Positions 15,879 through 23,863 of a stretch of 29,511 bases of DNA are shown here, piece by piece. The stretch's first letter is position 1. Every line of letters starts with the position of its first letter. The notes beneath the pieces are model-generated. The model saw only the letters and a list, made by a program, of their open reading frames with translations, was not told where the DNA came from and did not search any database. This DNA comes from Candidatus Omnitrophota bacterium (lineage in GTDB: Bacteria; Omnitrophota; JACPQZ01): positions 1 through 29,511 of the forward strand of contig JACPQZ010000027.1 of the NCBI GenBank assembly GCA_016190205.1, written 5' to 3'. The translations under genes and the position numbers were made by a program.

Positions 15879-17077
15879 TGTTCACTCCTATATTGCGTGT
15901 TATGTGAATCGTGATTCGTGTTTCGTGATTCGTAAGTCGCTGACGTTTTGTCCACTTTCCGCGCCAACACCTCATAAATCGACTCATAAGCTGTAATCAT
16001 CTGACGGAAGTTGAACTTTTCGCGGACGATGCGGCGGCCCTCTTCTCCCATGCGGCCGGCCCGCGCGGGATCCGCGATGAGCTCGCAGATGGCGTCGGCC
16101 AGGGCCCGCGGGTTTTTCGCGGGGACTACGAGCCCTGTCTTTTTATCCAGCACGAGCTCCGGGTTTCCGTCCACATCGGTCGCCACGGTGGCTAGGCCCG
16201 CCGCCATCGCCTCCAAAAGGACGACGGGGAGGCCCTCTTTATATGAAGAAAGCACAAAGAGGTCCAGGGCCTTGAGAAACTCCGGAATGTCCCGGCGGTT
16301 TCCGAGAAACGTGACCTGGCCGTCGAGACCCAGCTTGTCCTTGCAAGTCACGAGCTCATCCCGCAGGGGCCCGTCGCCCGCGATTAAAAGTCTGGCCCGG
16401 GGGATGCGCGCAACCACCTTCGTAAAAGCCTCGAGCAGGCACTTGTGATCTTTCTCCGGGAAAAAGCGGGCCACGATTCCAATGGCGGGGGTCTTTTCGT
16501 CCAGACCCAGCTCTTTTCTTTTTTGGGCCCGGTCAATCTGGATGTCGTAGAGCGCGGCCTCCACGCCGTTGTAGATGACCTCGACGGGTTTACGAATCCC
16601 CTCCTCTTCTCTCATGAAGCGGGCCACGCTCCCGGCGACCGCAGTGATGCGGGCCGTGATGCGTGCGAGACAGCGCTCGATTGCGTACCAGCGCTTAAAA
16701 TCATAGTCTGGGGAGGTGTGCTCGGTGTGCACCAAGGGAAGCCGCGCTGCTAATGACGTAAGTCCCCCGTAAAACCACCCGGAGGGGTTGTGCGAATGAA
16801 TGACGTCCACCCCTTTTGAGCGCGCGAGGCGCGCGATCTGAAACGGCAAGGTCCAGTTGACGCCCCGCCCCTTCTCAAAGGTGTAGACGGGGATACCCGC
16901 CTCGTTGAACTCCTGGATGAGCTTTACCTCTTCAGCTTGATGAAAAACGCACACAGATGCCCTGAACCGGTTTTTGTCCATGCGTTTCGCAATCTCGAGT
17001 ATCAATGTCTCAATCCCGCCCATCCCCAGGGAGTAATTGACGAAAAGGATGTGTACGCGATCGCGCGTCATTGCCAT
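15875..17077 (-). CDS. GT4 glycosyltransferase
   Basis: 400 aa with textbook family 4 signatures. The N-terminal glycine-rich loop is LGMGGIETLILEIAKRM, then VDVIHSHNPSGW and HTEHTSPDY. The C-domain has GIVARFFPEKDHKCLLEAF, LLIAGDGPLRDEL, and EGLPVVLLEAMAAGLATVATDVDG with the E-x7-E donor motif. It adds a sugar in the cytoplasm; donor unknown. Start choice: ATG at 17077 after AAGGAG, although a TTG at 17083 overlapping the upstream stop (TTGA) is also possible. The final 18 or so residues (TYESRNTNHDSHNTQYRS) are encoded by a heptamer array and are followed immediately by the ATGA overlap with the aminotransferase gene. Confidence 0.9.
   Translation of the reverse strand: MAMTRDRVHILFVNYSLGMGGIETLILEIAKRMDKNRFRASVCVFHQAEEVKLIQEFNEAGIPVYTFEKGRGVNWTLPFQIARLARSKGVDVIHSHNPSGWFYGGLTSLAARLPLVHTEHTSPDYDFKRWYAIERCLARITARITAVAGSVARFMREEEGIRKPVEVIYNGVEAALYDIQIDRAQKRKELGLDEKTPAIGIVARFFPEKDHKCLLEAFTKVVARIPRARLLIAGDGPLRDELVTCKDKLGLDGQVTFLGNRRDIPEFLKALDLFVLSSYKEGLPVVLLEAMAAGLATVATDVDGNPELVLDKKTGLVVPAKNPRALADAICELIADPARAGRMGEEGRRIVREKFNFRQMITAYESIYEVLARKVDKTSATYESRNTNHDSHNTQYRSEQ
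15895..15943. repeat. Heptanucleotide tandem array, about 7 units, in the 3' end of a gene
   Basis: Units on the + strand: GCGTGTT, ATGTGAA, TCGTGAT, TCGTGTT, TCGTGAT, TCGTAAG, TCGCTGA. It is translated on the minus strand as the C-terminal tail of the GT4 enzyme. It sits between the end of the enzyme fold and the stop/start overlap with the next gene. Confidence 0.88.
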
Positions 17078-17079
17078 GT

Positions 17080-18360
17080 TCAAAATATCTCCTTAACAGC
17101 TAATAAATAGACGCAAAAAAGGATCCCCAGCATTCCAAACCCCACCCGTCCGGCGTCCGGCAGGGAAAACTTTAAGGGCTCAAGCTTAAGCTCCCGCTGG
17201 GCGAGGACAAGCACGATGGCGCCTAAGCCCCACCACAGGAACATGGCGTCAAGCTCCATAGTGACAAAGAAGGTCGTCGCCGCGTAGCCCACGAGGCTTG
17301 CGAAAATAGGCCGGGCGAGCTGGCCGGGGTCGAGACCGTCCGCGTGGCGCGCGTTATGGCGAAGCACGCGATGGAGCCCTTTCAGTAAAACGTAAAACAT
17401 GCCGCAGTAAACGAAAAACCCCACGAGCCCCATCTCCGCAAAGTTTTGTACAAAGTTATTGTGCGTCAGGGATTCGCGGCTTCCGGTGTAGCGCCCGAAC
17501 TGGCCTTTACCGACCCCGAGAACAGGATTCGCCTCCAGAGTGTTTAGGCCCTGCTCCCAGAGCCAGGTGTGCTCCCGGGCGGATTTTTCTTCCGTGGTAA
17601 GCTGGGAAAGGCGCGAGGGGGCTAAGAACGTGAAGAACAAGAAGACTGTGAGTGCGCCCATGACGGCGGCCTTTTTCTTGTTTTGAACCCTTAGCCAGAT
17701 GGCTACCGCGAGCGTGGCGAGAAAAGCCAAAAAGCCCCCGCGCGAATCCGTCACGTGGATCCCTGCAAGGAGCAATCCGCATACCCCAAAATAGAAGAGC
17801 CGCGACAAGGGATTGGCGCCTTTTGAAAGCGCAAATTCGAGCGCGATGGGAAAGGTCGTCACAAAAAGAAGCGCGAGCACGTTAGGCCCGTCCCACATCC
17901 CCACCCAGACTGCCCGTCCCAGCTCATAATTGGCCGTAAACATCTCCTGTCCCGCGAAACCCACTCCGGTATGCCTCTGGTAAAGGCTCTGAACCGCCAT
18001 AAAGGCGATCAAAAACACGATGCATTTCAACACCCGGCGCACGTCCTGAAACGAATTGGGAATGGCCAGGAGCATGAGAAAAGGCGCCGCGCGCTTCACG
18101 TAAAAGACAAACTGCCCGAACCCGGACGCAAAATCCCCCCGCACTGCGTTCGTGATAAAGCAGAGGAGCAAATAGCCGATGAGAAAGCGCGTGGGCGCCA
18201 GAAAAACCGATTTTTTTTGCTGCATGAGGCATAAAAGCGCCGCGAGAATTCCCACGCTTAATATCATGTCCACCACGGGGACACCGATCATGCCGGAATA
18301 CCAGTCCTGGGGCCGGATGAAGAGCGCGACCAGATAGAGAAAGATAATCAGGAGGCCCAT
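17080..18360 (-). CDS. O-antigen polymerase/ligase-like integral membrane protein (Wzy/WaaL superfamily)
   Basis: 426 aa, strongly hydrophobic, with about 10-12 membrane segments beginning at residue 2. A large hydrophilic loop in the second half contains EHTWLWEQGLNTLEANPVLGVGKGQF and SLTHNNFVQNFAEMGLVG. The E-x5-G, NP-x-G-VG and THNNF features are the usual signature of O-antigen ligase/polymerase loops. In a cluster with a flippase it is most likely the Wzy polymerase joining repeat units on the periplasmic face; a ligase role is the alternative. AAGGAGGT lies directly upstream of the ATG at 18360, an unusually good ribosome-binding site. The start overlaps the preceding GT2 gene by 13 bp. 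Confidence 0.88.
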   Translation of the reverse strand: MGLLIIFLYLVALFIRPQDWYSGMIGVPVVDMILSVGILAALLCLMQQKKSVFLAPTRFLIGYLLLCFITNAVRGDFASGFGQFVFYVKRAAPFLMLLAIPNSFQDVRRVLKCIVFLIAFMAVQSLYQRHTGVGFAGQEMFTANYELGRAVWVGMWDGPNVLALLFVTTFPIALEFALSKGANPLSRLFYFGVCGLLLAGIHVTDSRGGFLAFLATLAVAIWLRVQNKKKAAVMGALTVFLFFTFLAPSRLSQLTTEEKSAREHTWLWEQGLNTLEANPVLGVGKGQFGRYTGSRESLTHNNFVQNFAEMGLVGFFVYCGMFYVLLKGLHRVLRHNARHADGLDPGQLARPIFASLVGYAATTFFVTMELDAMFLWWGLGAIVLVLAQRELKLEPLKFSLPDAGRVGFGMLGILFCVYLLAVKEIF

Positions 18361-19343
18361 GTGACCTCCTTACCAGGCCTTGGACTCAAGGCCTGCCTGA
18401 CCGTACGCGCCACCCGCGCTACCGGGCGGGGAAGCAGGGTCTTTAAGAGCAGAGGGTACTTGTCATCGCCCTCATAAACGCGAAACGGGAAATGGCCGAT
18501 GGCTTTTAGCGCACTTAAGCACGCCATGCCGATTTTCCCCGCCTTGAGATACTCGCAGGAGGCGTCCTGCCAGCTAAAGCTCAAGGCCTTGCGGCGGTTG
18601 AGCCAGCCCATCTCTCGGCCGTATTTTTTGATAAACCAAAACTGCCCTTTCTGCATGGTTTCCACATTTTTATGCAGGTTGTGCTCATGCACCCGATAGC
18701 GGACCAGGGGCTCCAAAAGGCTAACGACCCGAAAGCGGTCCGTCACCCTGATCCACATGTCCCAGTCCTCCATGGTCTTAATATTGGAATTAAAGATCCC
18801 GACTTCTTCAAAACAAGTTCTCGGGATCATGACGGCTGAGGGTCCCCCCACAATCCAGTTGCGCACATAGAACGCCTGCCTCGCCTCCTCCCGCGTGGCA
18901 TACCGACCGGCCTTTCGGACCGACAAGAGCTTCCCATCGCCATCGACATAAAAAGCGGAACAGGTCACCATGCCTATTTCAGGGTCGCTCTTGAGAACCT
19001 CTACCTGTTTTTCAACCTTCGTGGGAAGCCAAGCGTCGTCGGCATCCATGAGGTCGATGAACTCCCCGCGCGAAAAGCGGATGCCTTTGTTTCTCGCAAC
19101 AGAGGGGCCGCCGTTTTTCTGCGTGACCACCTGGATGCGGTCTCCATAAGTGGCCAGGATGTCCAGGGTGTTGTCGGTCGACCCGTCGTTTACGACCACG
19201 ATCTCGATCGACGGATAAGTCTGCGCCAGCACGCTGTCAATAGCTTCTTTGACGTAACGGGCGGCGTTATAGGCCGGGATGACGACGCTCACCAGGCCGG
19301 GGACCACCGTGTGCATGTTCTGGAAAGTAGTCGTCGTACTCAT
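18348..19343 (-). CDS. GT2 glycosyltransferase
   Basis: 331 aa, GT-A fold. VSVVIPAYNAARYVKEAIDSVL opens the nucleotide-binding domain, NDGSTD is at 52-57, ARNKGI at 83-88, and the metal-binding DADD at 100-103. The acceptor-side TMEDWDMW (about 190) corresponds to the ED motif of inverting GT2 enzymes. The C-terminal region (SFSWQDASCEYLKAGKIGMACLSALKAI) is an amphipathic helical tail. It adds one sugar to the undecaprenyl-linked repeat unit in the cytoplasm; donor unknown. The start overlaps the flippase stop (ATGA) and its end overlaps the polymerase-like gene by 13 bp, placing assembly, flipping and polymerisation genes together. Confidence 0.92.
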   Translation of the reverse strand: MSTTTTFQNMHTVVPGLVSVVIPAYNAARYVKEAIDSVLAQTYPSIEIVVVNDGSTDNTLDILATYGDRIQVVTQKNGGPSVARNKGIRFSRGEFIDLMDADDAWLPTKVEKQVEVLKSDPEIGMVTCSAFYVDGDGKLLSVRKAGRYATREEARQAFYVRNWIVGGPSAVMIPRTCFEEVGIFNSNIKTMEDWDMWIRVTDRFRVVSLLEPLVRYRVHEHNLHKNVETMQKGQFWFIKKYGREMGWLNRRKALSFSWQDASCEYLKAGKIGMACLSALKAIGHFPFRVYEGDDKYPLLLKTLLPRPVARVARTVRQALSPRPGKEVTWAS

Positions 19344-20815
19344 TGCGACACGAGCCCAGGTTTGAACGCGCGGTACCTGATCAGGTGATTGAGCACCACA
19401 AGCTCCCCCTTGCGGAAAAACCCCGCCATGCCCAGGATGAAGGGATAGGTCAGGACGAGCGCGCCTTTGAGCGCGAGGCCCGCAAGCAGGGCCTCCGTTC
19501 TAATTTGGGTGGATACCAGGAAGAGCGCAAGCGCCGCCCCAAACCCCTTGAAAACGCGCGCCCACTCAAAGGAGACCGGGTACTCCTTCTGGGAGAAGTA
19601 ACACGTGAGCGCGGCCCCCAGGAGTGATCCCACAGGCGTGGCGATAGCCGCGCCGTACATATTGAAGCGCGGCACGAGGGAGAAAAGGAGAATGACCTTA
19701 AAAACGGCGCAGCAGGCCGTGACGTAAAAAACGTATTTGGTTTTTTTGGTCAGGAGGATGCCGGTCTGGAAAATGTAGGAACAACCCATCAAAATGACGG
19801 TGGACACGACCAGAGGCACCACGCGGTAGGCCTCCAGATACTCATCCGAGGCAATGAGCTGGACCGCTTCCTTCGCGAAGACCGAGACCCCGAGCCATAG
19901 GAAGGAAGCCGAGGTCACAAAATAGGTCAAGAAACGCGCGTAAATCTCGCGCGCGTTCTCCTGCTTCATAATGGAGAAGCGATGCGGCCCGAAGGCAATC
20001 GTAAACGGCTGATAAAAGAGCTCGGTGAGGAGCAGGCTGAACCGGCCTCCCAGGCTGTAGAGACCGATCACAGCCAGGGTCGAGAATTTGAGCAGTAAGA
20101 TACGGTCCAGGGAACGGATGACGATGTCGATAACTGTCGCCGGAATCATGGGAAAGCTGTAACGCAAGAAGCTCTTTAAAATTGACAAATTGAAACGAAA
20201 TCCGGAATATTTCAGGGTAAACGGAATCAACAGGCATGCCAAAAGAAATACGCTTGCCAGATTCCCGAGCAGGATCCCCTGAATCCCCTTTTTAAGGATG
20301 ACGACCGTGTAGACATTAAATCCCACCTGGGCCAAGAGCTTAAAGACGGAGCTCAAGACGTAAACCATGGGGCGTTCCTGCGCCCGGATGAGGGCCTTCG
20401 ACACCTCAATCACGAGTTCTAACACGAGGGTCCCAAACAAAATATAAAAGAGGGGCGCGTAGGCCTCGTCCTGAAACAGCGCGCTCGCAATGAGTCCTAT
20501 AAACGGAACCGCCAGCGCCGTCCCACCCACTCCGATGAGCATTGTGGCAAACAGGGCCGTACTCACGACGGTCCTGCGCATCTTCTCTTCTGTGTACTCA
20601 AAATAAAACCGCAGGGTTGCGTGCGCCAGACCCATCGAGAGCAGGGTATGGGCGATGGTCGAGACAAGGTAAAAAAGGCTTAAGATCCCGAAATCGGCTG
20701 GGTTCATGACGTGCGTGTAGAGCGGCAGAAGAATAAACGCCGCGCCGCGGTTTAAAACATTTCCGCAGGCGTATACGAAGGAGTTTCTTCCAAACCGTTT
20801 CATCTCTTCAAACAT
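19340..20815 (-). CDS. Wzx-like polysaccharide flippase (MOP superfamily)
   Basis: 491 aa with roughly 12-14 membrane segments. It starts FGRNSFVYACGNVLNRGAAFILLPLYT and continues NPADFGILSLFYL, the usual first-helix pattern of the polysaccharide transporter branch of MOP exporters. YSFPMIPATVIDIVIRSLDRILLLKF and the VGFN, KFSTLAVIGLYSLGGRF region form helices 6-8. It would move the lipid-linked repeat unit from the inner to the outer leaflet of the cytoplasmic membrane. The first ATG (20815) overlaps the upstream GT2 stop by 8 bp. A second ATG four codons later (20803), preceded by GAAGAG, is an equally plausible start. Confidence 0.92.
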   Translation of the reverse strand: MFEEMKRFGRNSFVYACGNVLNRGAAFILLPLYTHVMNPADFGILSLFYLVSTIAHTLLSMGLAHATLRFYFEYTEEKMRRTVVSTALFATMLIGVGGTALAVPFIGLIASALFQDEAYAPLFYILFGTLVLELVIEVSKALIRAQERPMVYVLSSVFKLLAQVGFNVYTVVILKKGIQGILLGNLASVFLLACLLIPFTLKYSGFRFNLSILKSFLRYSFPMIPATVIDIVIRSLDRILLLKFSTLAVIGLYSLGGRFSLLLTELFYQPFTIAFGPHRFSIMKQENAREIYARFLTYFVTSASFLWLGVSVFAKEAVQLIASDEYLEAYRVVPLVVSTVILMGCSYIFQTGILLTKKTKYVFYVTACCAVFKVILLFSLVPRFNMYGAAIATPVGSLLGAALTCYFSQKEYPVSFEWARVFKGFGAALALFLVSTQIRTEALLAGLALKGALVLTYPFILGMAGFFRKGELVVLNHLIRYRAFKPGLVSQ

Positions 20816-21758
20816 GCTGCTTTCCCCACCCTTTAAAAATTAAACCAAGGCCCCCTACAAAACGTCCTAAGTAATCCCAGAACAGCAACTCATAATGCAA
20901 ACCGATGTCGCGTTGAAAGCTCAAATAGCCCCAGAGGGACTTGAAGCCATTTTCCAAGAACCCACGGATAATCCAACGTGGTAACTTACCGATTTCCTGC
21001 GCCAACCTACGTGCATCCGACAAACCCCCGTAAAACTTCCGCATCCTTGCATAAGATAAACGCATTTGCTCAGGCCGAATCTTATGTCTGACAACTGCCT
21101 TGGGGTCATAGACGACTTTCATCTTTTTCTTGATCATGCGCGAAATTAATTCTGTCTCTTCTCCCTGGGTCAGAAGATTGCCTGTCCTACCGATATCCGT
21201 TCGAAAAAATCCGACTTGCTGAAACACAGATCTGCGTATGGCCATATTAGCGCCAAAGAGAAAAGCGTCGTCGGTATTTTCGTCTGCCACAATCACATGG
21301 GGCCCATGATCCAGACATCCCCACATCCCGCGTATATGCCCCTTTATCTTTTCGTGCAACATCCACGGGTGAGGTGTCTCCGACCATGACGGCAGAATCC
21401 TTCCACCCGCACAGTCGGCATTCATATCCCCGTACGCCCTCCACAGCACGGACAGCCAGTCGCGATGGGGTATGATATCGTCATCCGTAAATACGAGAAA
21501 CCGACCACGGGCCTCTTCAACAGCTCGGTTTAATGCATAACTCTTACCCTGTGTCTTAACGAAAATATATCTGACGTCCCACCTGGTTGTGCGCGCAAAG
21601 CCTTCGGCAACGGTCTTCGTGTTGTCGCTGCTGTTGTTATCAACGATGAGCAACTCGACAGCTAGACCGTGGTCCAGATCTTGTGTCAGCAAGGAATGGA
21701 GCGTGTCCTTCAGGCTCTGGCAACGATTATAGGTGCAGATAATGATGCTTATATCCAT
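20808..21758 (-). CDS. GT2 glycosyltransferase
   Basis: 316 aa from the ATG at 21758, where the canonical GT2 opening MDISIIICTYNR begins. IVDNNSSDNT lies at about 38-47 and TDDD at 91-94 is the metal-binding motif. ADENTDDAFLFGANMAIRR and LLTQGEETELISRM follow as the acceptor region. It resembles the GT2 at 23860-24804 along its whole length (TDDD, GANxA, GEE, LPRWI), so the two are probably paralogues. Longer ORFs begin upstream (to 21899), but the extra residues overlap the TagF-like gene and do not look like a GT2. No strong ribosome-binding site precedes 21758. The reaction is addition of one sugar to the repeat unit. Confidence 0.85.
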   Translation of the reverse strand: MDISIIICTYNRCQSLKDTLHSLLTQDLDHGLAVELLIVDNNSSDNTKTVAEGFARTTRWDVRYIFVKTQGKSYALNRAVEEARGRFLVFTDDDIIPHRDWLSVLWRAYGDMNADCAGGRILPSWSETPHPWMLHEKIKGHIRGMWGCLDHGPHVIVADENTDDAFLFGANMAIRRSVFQQVGFFRTDIGRTGNLLTQGEETELISRMIKKKMKVVYDPKAVVRHKIRPEQMRLSYARMRKFYGGLSDARRLAQEIGKLPRWIIRGFLENGFKSLWGYLSFQRDIGLHYELLFWDYLGRFVGGLGLIFKGWGKQHV

Positions 21759-21783
21759 TTGGTAAGGCGCCCTTTTAGAAATT

Positions 21784-22947
21784 TCATCTCTTGCCATCCA
21801 TCCCCATGAGCGACAAAAGTTCCTCCAGATATCTCTCTTGCGCACGCCCGGGGTAACTGGCAATTTTATCGGCCAGTTCCTCCATGGGTCGAACATCAAA
21901 ATTACTTAAAGCCCTTCCGATATCAGCGCTCAACGAAGAGGTGTCACGCACACAATAGGAAACGCTGCGCAGCTCATGAGTTAAACTGACCCCATCCAGC
22001 TTTAGATCTGGGCGTTGGTAGTAGATGATGGGCCTCGCATAAGCAGGAAAATAAAGGCCGACGGAAGAGTGATCTGTAACTAAGAGATCGGCCGCCTCCA
22101 TATAAAGATGGCCGCCTATTCCCGGAGGGATGATATAAAGATTCTTGACTTTCACCTTGTCTAAAATAGGCTTCCAATTGCGGCCTTCCGACGGCCAGAT
22201 GCCGTAATTCAGCAAGTGGAGCGATAAAATAACGTTGTATTTTGCGCATAGGGCCGGTAATTTTTTGACAAGCTCCATCCCTTGATTTTCAATCAGTGAA
22301 AAGGGGCCCCACGTCGAAGCGATCATCATGGTCCGCCGCCCCGGGTCGAGGTTGATTTCCTTCAGCACCTCTTCCCGGCTGCGCCGATGCCCGTTCAGCA
22401 TCTCATCCATCAAGAGGCTGCCGACGGCACGGACCACAGGGTAAAAATCCGGATGATGATCCTTGACTTGAGAGCGGACGAATTCGCTGGACACAAATAA
22501 ACGGTCATAAAGGATTTTTCCGCGCTCATCCAAAGACCGGGAGCCAAAAACATAGCTTTTGCCGCCTACCAGTTTCCCGGAGTGCAATCCATGTCCGATA
22601 TATATCTTGCGGCAGTCCCTTCTGAAATAAGGTCCGTGGTTCGGAAAGACGATGAGATCCCATTTCAAATAAACGCCCAACCGGTACGGCACGGTTCGCA
22701 AGCTGAATCTCTTCACAAGGGCCCTGATGTCCCCCGACTCCCAGAGATGAGGCCACACGAAACAGACCCACACGCGCATGCCTTTATCCCGGCGCAATCC
22801 CTCATAAAGGGGCCGCGCATAAGTCCACATCAATTTGTTGTGAACGACGATGAGCACATCTTTCTTCCGCTTATGCCGCAGGACTAACGACTCCACGGCT
22901 AAATAAGCGCGCTTCAAAAAGCCAGCGATAAGACCGCCTCTCTTCAT
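21784..22947 (-). CDS. CDP-glycerol glycerophosphotransferase-like protein (TagB/TagF family)
   Basis: 387 aa. KIYIGHGLHSGK (about 115-126) supplies the HG motif, and AADLLVTDHSSVGLYFPAY carries the TDxSS motif of TagF-type polyol-phosphate polymerases and primases. The family transfers glycerol-phosphate or ribitol-phosphate from a CDP-alditol to a lipid-linked acceptor. The next gene upstream encodes a matching cytidylyltransferase, and the two overlap by ATGA, which supports an alditol-phosphate step in this glycan. A short basic N-terminus (LKRAYLAVESLVLRHKRKK) could associate with the membrane surface. Whether it adds a single phosphate substituent or builds a chain cannot be told from sequence. 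Confidence 0.85.
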   Translation of the reverse strand: MKRGGLIAGFLKRAYLAVESLVLRHKRKKDVLIVVHNKLMWTYARPLYEGLRRDKGMRVWVCFVWPHLWESGDIRALVKRFSLRTVPYRLGVYLKWDLIVFPNHGPYFRRDCRKIYIGHGLHSGKLVGGKSYVFGSRSLDERGKILYDRLFVSSEFVRSQVKDHHPDFYPVVRAVGSLLMDEMLNGHRRSREEVLKEINLDPGRRTMMIASTWGPFSLIENQGMELVKKLPALCAKYNVILSLHLLNYGIWPSEGRNWKPILDKVKVKNLYIIPPGIGGHLYMEAADLLVTDHSSVGLYFPAYARPIIYYQRPDLKLDGVSLTHELRSVSYCVRDTSSLSADIGRALSNFDVRPMEELADKIASYPGRAQERYLEELLSLMGMDGKR

Positions 22948-23684
22948 ACTGCCACCGCCCTTTGGGCTTGACGCGCCCCTCCCCGCCGGCCGATTGAAAT
23001 CATGAGCCGAGCCAGCTCTAAATCGAGCCGCGTCGTAATCTTGATATTTTCCGGCGGAGACTCCACCAGCTGCACCTCTTTTCCATAGTTGAGAAAAAGG
23101 ATGGCATCGTTAATATAGGGACCCTTTCCCTCCCGACGAGCCAGGCGGTGCAGACGCTTCAATTCATCAAGCCGAAAGGCTTGGGGATCGCGGGCCTCCA
23201 CGGTATTCGAGCGATCGATAAAATGGTCCACCTGACTCCCCCTGCGCACCACGTTGCTGAACGTGTTGGGAGTGCAAGCCATGGCGGCCCCAACCCTGCG
23301 GGCCGCCGCGATGCATCCCTCTACGACGCGGGGCGGCGTGAAGATACAGACGGCATTGTGGATAACCGCAATTTCAGTATCCGCGTCGGCCTCCACGATC
23401 CCTGCGTAAACGGAATCCCAGCGGGTCGCTCCCCCCGGCACAAGTTTTTGGACCTTTGCGTAATTTCCCTCCCGGATCAGCTGCTCGAAAAACGAAAAGT
23501 AATACGGATGCACCACCAAAATCACTCTGTCGACACTGTCCAGGCGCTCATAAAGGTCCAGCGCGTAGCAGACGATGGGTCTTCCGTTAAGTTCTAGGAT
23601 CTGCTTGGGAACCAACGATGCAAGACGGTAGCCGGTTCCGGCTGCCGGGATGACAGCCGTGACCTTTCCGTACGGGGCGCTCAT
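22944..23684 (-). CDS. IspD/TarI-family cytidylyltransferase
   Basis: 246 aa, GT-A-like nucleotidyltransferase. PAAGTGYRLASLVPKQ (13-28) is the CTP-binding loop with the conserved Arg and Lys, GGATRWDSV follows, DPQAF is at 166-170, INDAILFL near 191-198, and KITTRLDLELA at 215-225. Two motifs are altered: the usual HDAxR is HNAVC (109-113), and the PVxDTxK segment reads CTPNTFSNV. It may therefore be a TarI-like CDP-alditol synthase with shifted specificity, or partly degenerate. Its location next to a TagF-like transferase favours CDP-ribitol or CDP-glycerol formation over isoprenoid MEP synthesis. ATG at 23684 has GGGGAGG upstream and overlaps the preceding small ORF by ATGA. Confidence 0.8.
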   Translation of the reverse strand: MSAPYGKVTAVIPAAGTGYRLASLVPKQILELNGRPIVCYALDLYERLDSVDRVILVVHPYYFSFFEQLIREGNYAKVQKLVPGGATRWDSVYAGIVEADADTEIAVIHNAVCIFTPPRVVEGCIAAARRVGAAMACTPNTFSNVVRRGSQVDHFIDRSNTVEARDPQAFRLDELKRLHRLARREGKGPYINDAILFLNYGKEVQLVESPPENIKITTRLDLELARLMISIGRRGGARQAQRAVAV

Positions 23685-23863
23685 AATAAGCCTCCCCTTA
23701 ACGCGCCGACTACGCGGTCGAAACGCCCGACCCAGCCCGTTCCGTCCCGCACCCCGCCGCTCCTAACCAGGCGGCATACCCAAGCCATCACGCACAGGGC
23801 ATGGGTAACGTCCGCCGGGACCTTAAGGAGGTTAATGACGCTAACTTTTGGGTGTTTGTTCAT
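23681..23863 (-). pseudogene. C-terminal fragment duplicated from the methyltransferase/kinase fusion gene
   Basis: This 60-codon ORF (MNKHPKVSVINLLKVPADV...) matches the C-terminus of the 26924-28408 product. About 31 of 49 aligned residues are identical, including an unbroken 18-residue run (ALCVMAWVCRLVRSGGVR). The nucleotide sequences are also similar (about 23690-23833 against 26945-27085). It lacks any catalytic part of the kinase. It nevertheless keeps an ATG and ATGA overlaps with both neighbours, and its 3' end carries the strong GGGGAGG that serves the cytidylyltransferase gene. This suggests a remnant retained after deletion or recombination, possibly kept for translational coupling. 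An independent small protein cannot be excluded. Confidence 0.75.
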
